Shown: positions 45,050 to 46,003 of the stretch, piece by piece
Numbering within the stretch: the stretch's first letter is position 1
Layout of the letters: every line of letters begins with the position of its first letter
Assembly (NCBI GenBank): GCA_003978765.1
Contig: QNYO01000078.1
Coordinates: 1-46,003 of the forward strand
Source: Hydrogenimonas sp.
Lineage (GTDB): Bacteria > Campylobacterota > Campylobacteria > Campylobacterales > Hydrogenimonadaceae
Direction of reading: 5' to 3'
Length of the DNA stretch: 46,003 nucleotides
Position numbers and translations under genes: made by a program
The notes under the pieces: generated by a model
Database searches by the model: none
What the model saw: only the letters and a program-made list of their open reading frames with translations
What the model was told of the DNA's origin: nothing

Positions 45050-46003
45050 CTATCTCCTATATAGCGTTTTCGTTTCGATGGCTTGAGACGTTGTAAATCG
45101 ACAACAATAAATCCATCAAGACACTCATTAAAGTCTCTATCGACACCAAAATCCATCAACTGCATTCCACCCTCTTCACACACCTCTGCATACTGTTTAT
45201 AAAGAACAGGAATCGAAAATCCTCGAATCTCTAACGCCTCCTTTAAGCACTTTAAATCAGCTCGGTAGTCATCACCTGTAAAGATGATTGCAAGATGGGA
45301 GTGAAACTCCTCATCGATTCTATAGGGCTCTTTATGCTTAACAAGTGGCTCTTCAACACCAAAATAGAGCCTATAGAAATAGACAACCAAAGCTTTTGCC
45401 TCTTCCGTAAAAGAGGCACTCAAACTCACAGGACCAAAGAGATATCGAATCTCTGGATGCTGACGTAGATAGGCACCAATCCCTTGCCATAGATAGTCAA
45501 GAGCGCGAGAGTTCCAGTAGCGTGGTTGCACAAAACTTCTTCCCAATTCAAGCCCTTGGGTTAAATAGGGTTGAAAACGTATATCATAATCAAAGAGTGT
45601 TGATGTATAGAGCCCCTCTATACCGTAAACGTCTATAATCTCTTTACAGACTCCGATACGGTAGGCTCCAGCAATCTCCAACGCCTCCTCATCCCAAAGA
45701 ATCAGATGTTTATAGATAAAGTCATAATCATCAATATCACGCTTTTTACCACTCCCCTCTCCTACCTGACGAAAAGAGATTTCACGAAGACGACCAATCT
45801 CTCTAAAGAGAGCATTCATCTTTGTACCTTCATAAAGGATAATCTTCTTACCGTCAAAGGTAGTTCCCAACTCTACTCCACTTTTTAGCTCATTTTTTAT
45901 CTCACTGCGCGGTTCGGGAAGCGCAATCTCATTAACACTTTTAAAAATCCCCTTTTTACCTTTTGCAATATTGTAAAAGTGTTTACGCAAAAGTTTTACT
46001 ATC
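45046..46003 (-). CDS. OlsB-like GNAT acyltransferase, 5' end beyond the window
   Basis: About 318 residues are visible. The frame remains open to the window edge (IVKLL before the TTG at 45990), so the gene probably begins outside. Family blocks are IGRLREISFRQVGEGSGK, DIDDYDFIYKHLILWD, IAGAYRIG, GLYTSTLFDYD, ELGRSFVQPRYW and LFGPVSLSASF. These are the C-terminal half of proteins in which a PlsC-type lysophospholipid acyltransferase is fused to an OlsB-like N-acyltransferase, as in OlsF. Such enzymes make ornithine lipids, which replace phospholipids when phosphate is scarce, so the location beside psiE is apt. Whether the missing 5' part carries the PlsC domain cannot be seen here. Confidence 0.75.
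   Translation of the reverse strand, partial: IVKLLRKHFYNIAKGKKGIFKSVNEIALPEPRSEIKNELKSGVELGTTFDGKKIILYEGTKMNALFREIGRLREISFRQVGEGSGKKRDIDDYDFIYKHLILWDEEALEIAGAYRIGVCKEIIDVYGIEGLYTSTLFDYDIRFQPYLTQGLELGRSFVQPRYWNSRALDYLWQGIGAYLRQHPEIRYLFGPVSLSASFTEEAKALVVYFYRLYFGVEEPLVKHKEPYRIDEEFHSHLAIIFTGDDYRADLKCLKEALEIRGFSIPVLYKQYAEVCEEGGMQLMDFGVDRDFNECLDGFIVVDLQRLKPSKRKRYIGDR

Overview
The window reads as chromosome of a member of the Campylobacterota (Epsilonproteobacteria), most like a free-living sulfur- or hydrogen-oxidising lineage such as Sulfurovum or Sulfurimonas. The signs are a fused ispDF gene, an orphan HP1021-type response regulator directly behind it, the futalosine menaquinone gene mqnE, the order ispDF / regulator / sulfate-adenylyltransferase-like / pgpA (which I recall from Campylobacter jejuni), and A/T-rich promoters with a clear -10 but no obvious -35. 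Genes are tightly packed. No gap between genes reaches 300 bases, and I saw no rRNA, tRNA, CRISPR array, transposase or phage gene.

Positions 1-12650 are mostly housekeeping. An mqnE gene is joined in frame, at about position 480, to a piece of a sialidase/BNR-repeat protein; this is probably an assembly artefact at the left edge. Then come glnD, a YjdF-type membrane protein, a winged-helix/PD-(D/E)XK protein, mrp, thiC, and a plus-strand run of ispDF, an atypical response regulator, a degenerate sulfate-adenylyltransferase-like gene, pgpA and an RNA m5C methyltransferase.

Positions 12655-24331 are ten minus-strand genes in one direction. In transcription order they are a four-cluster ferredoxin, an NrfD-type membrane anchor, a 1099-residue Tat-exported molybdopterin oxidoreductase, a TorD chaperone, a multi-cluster ferredoxin, a degenerate shikimate-dehydrogenase-like protein, an unknown protein, and then BatA, a BatB-TPR fusion and BatD. 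The first three form a quinone-linked respiratory complex whose substrate I cannot name. BatA appears to start at a rare ATT codon.

Positions 24551-46003 look like a phosphate-starvation island. The phoU-phoB-phoR operon is divergent from pstS, a phosphate-selective porin gene and pstCAB. Downstream are a large triplicated surface lipoprotein and a seven-gene operon encoding DUF3450, two ExbB proteins, ExbD, TonB, a TPR protein and a large TonB-dependent receptor. After that come psiE and a minus-strand acyltransferase of the ornithine-lipid type. Five intergenic regions carry 11-bp direct repeats with a TGTAAY core, the geometry of a PhoB (PHO) box. They lie between phoU and pstS, and before pstC, the lipoprotein gene, the DUF3450 operon and psiE. 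The inference is that PhoB coordinates inner-membrane phosphate uptake, an outer-membrane porin, and a dedicated TonB-energised receptor/lipoprotein module that probably captures a phosphorus-containing substrate. This module is the most interesting part of the window.
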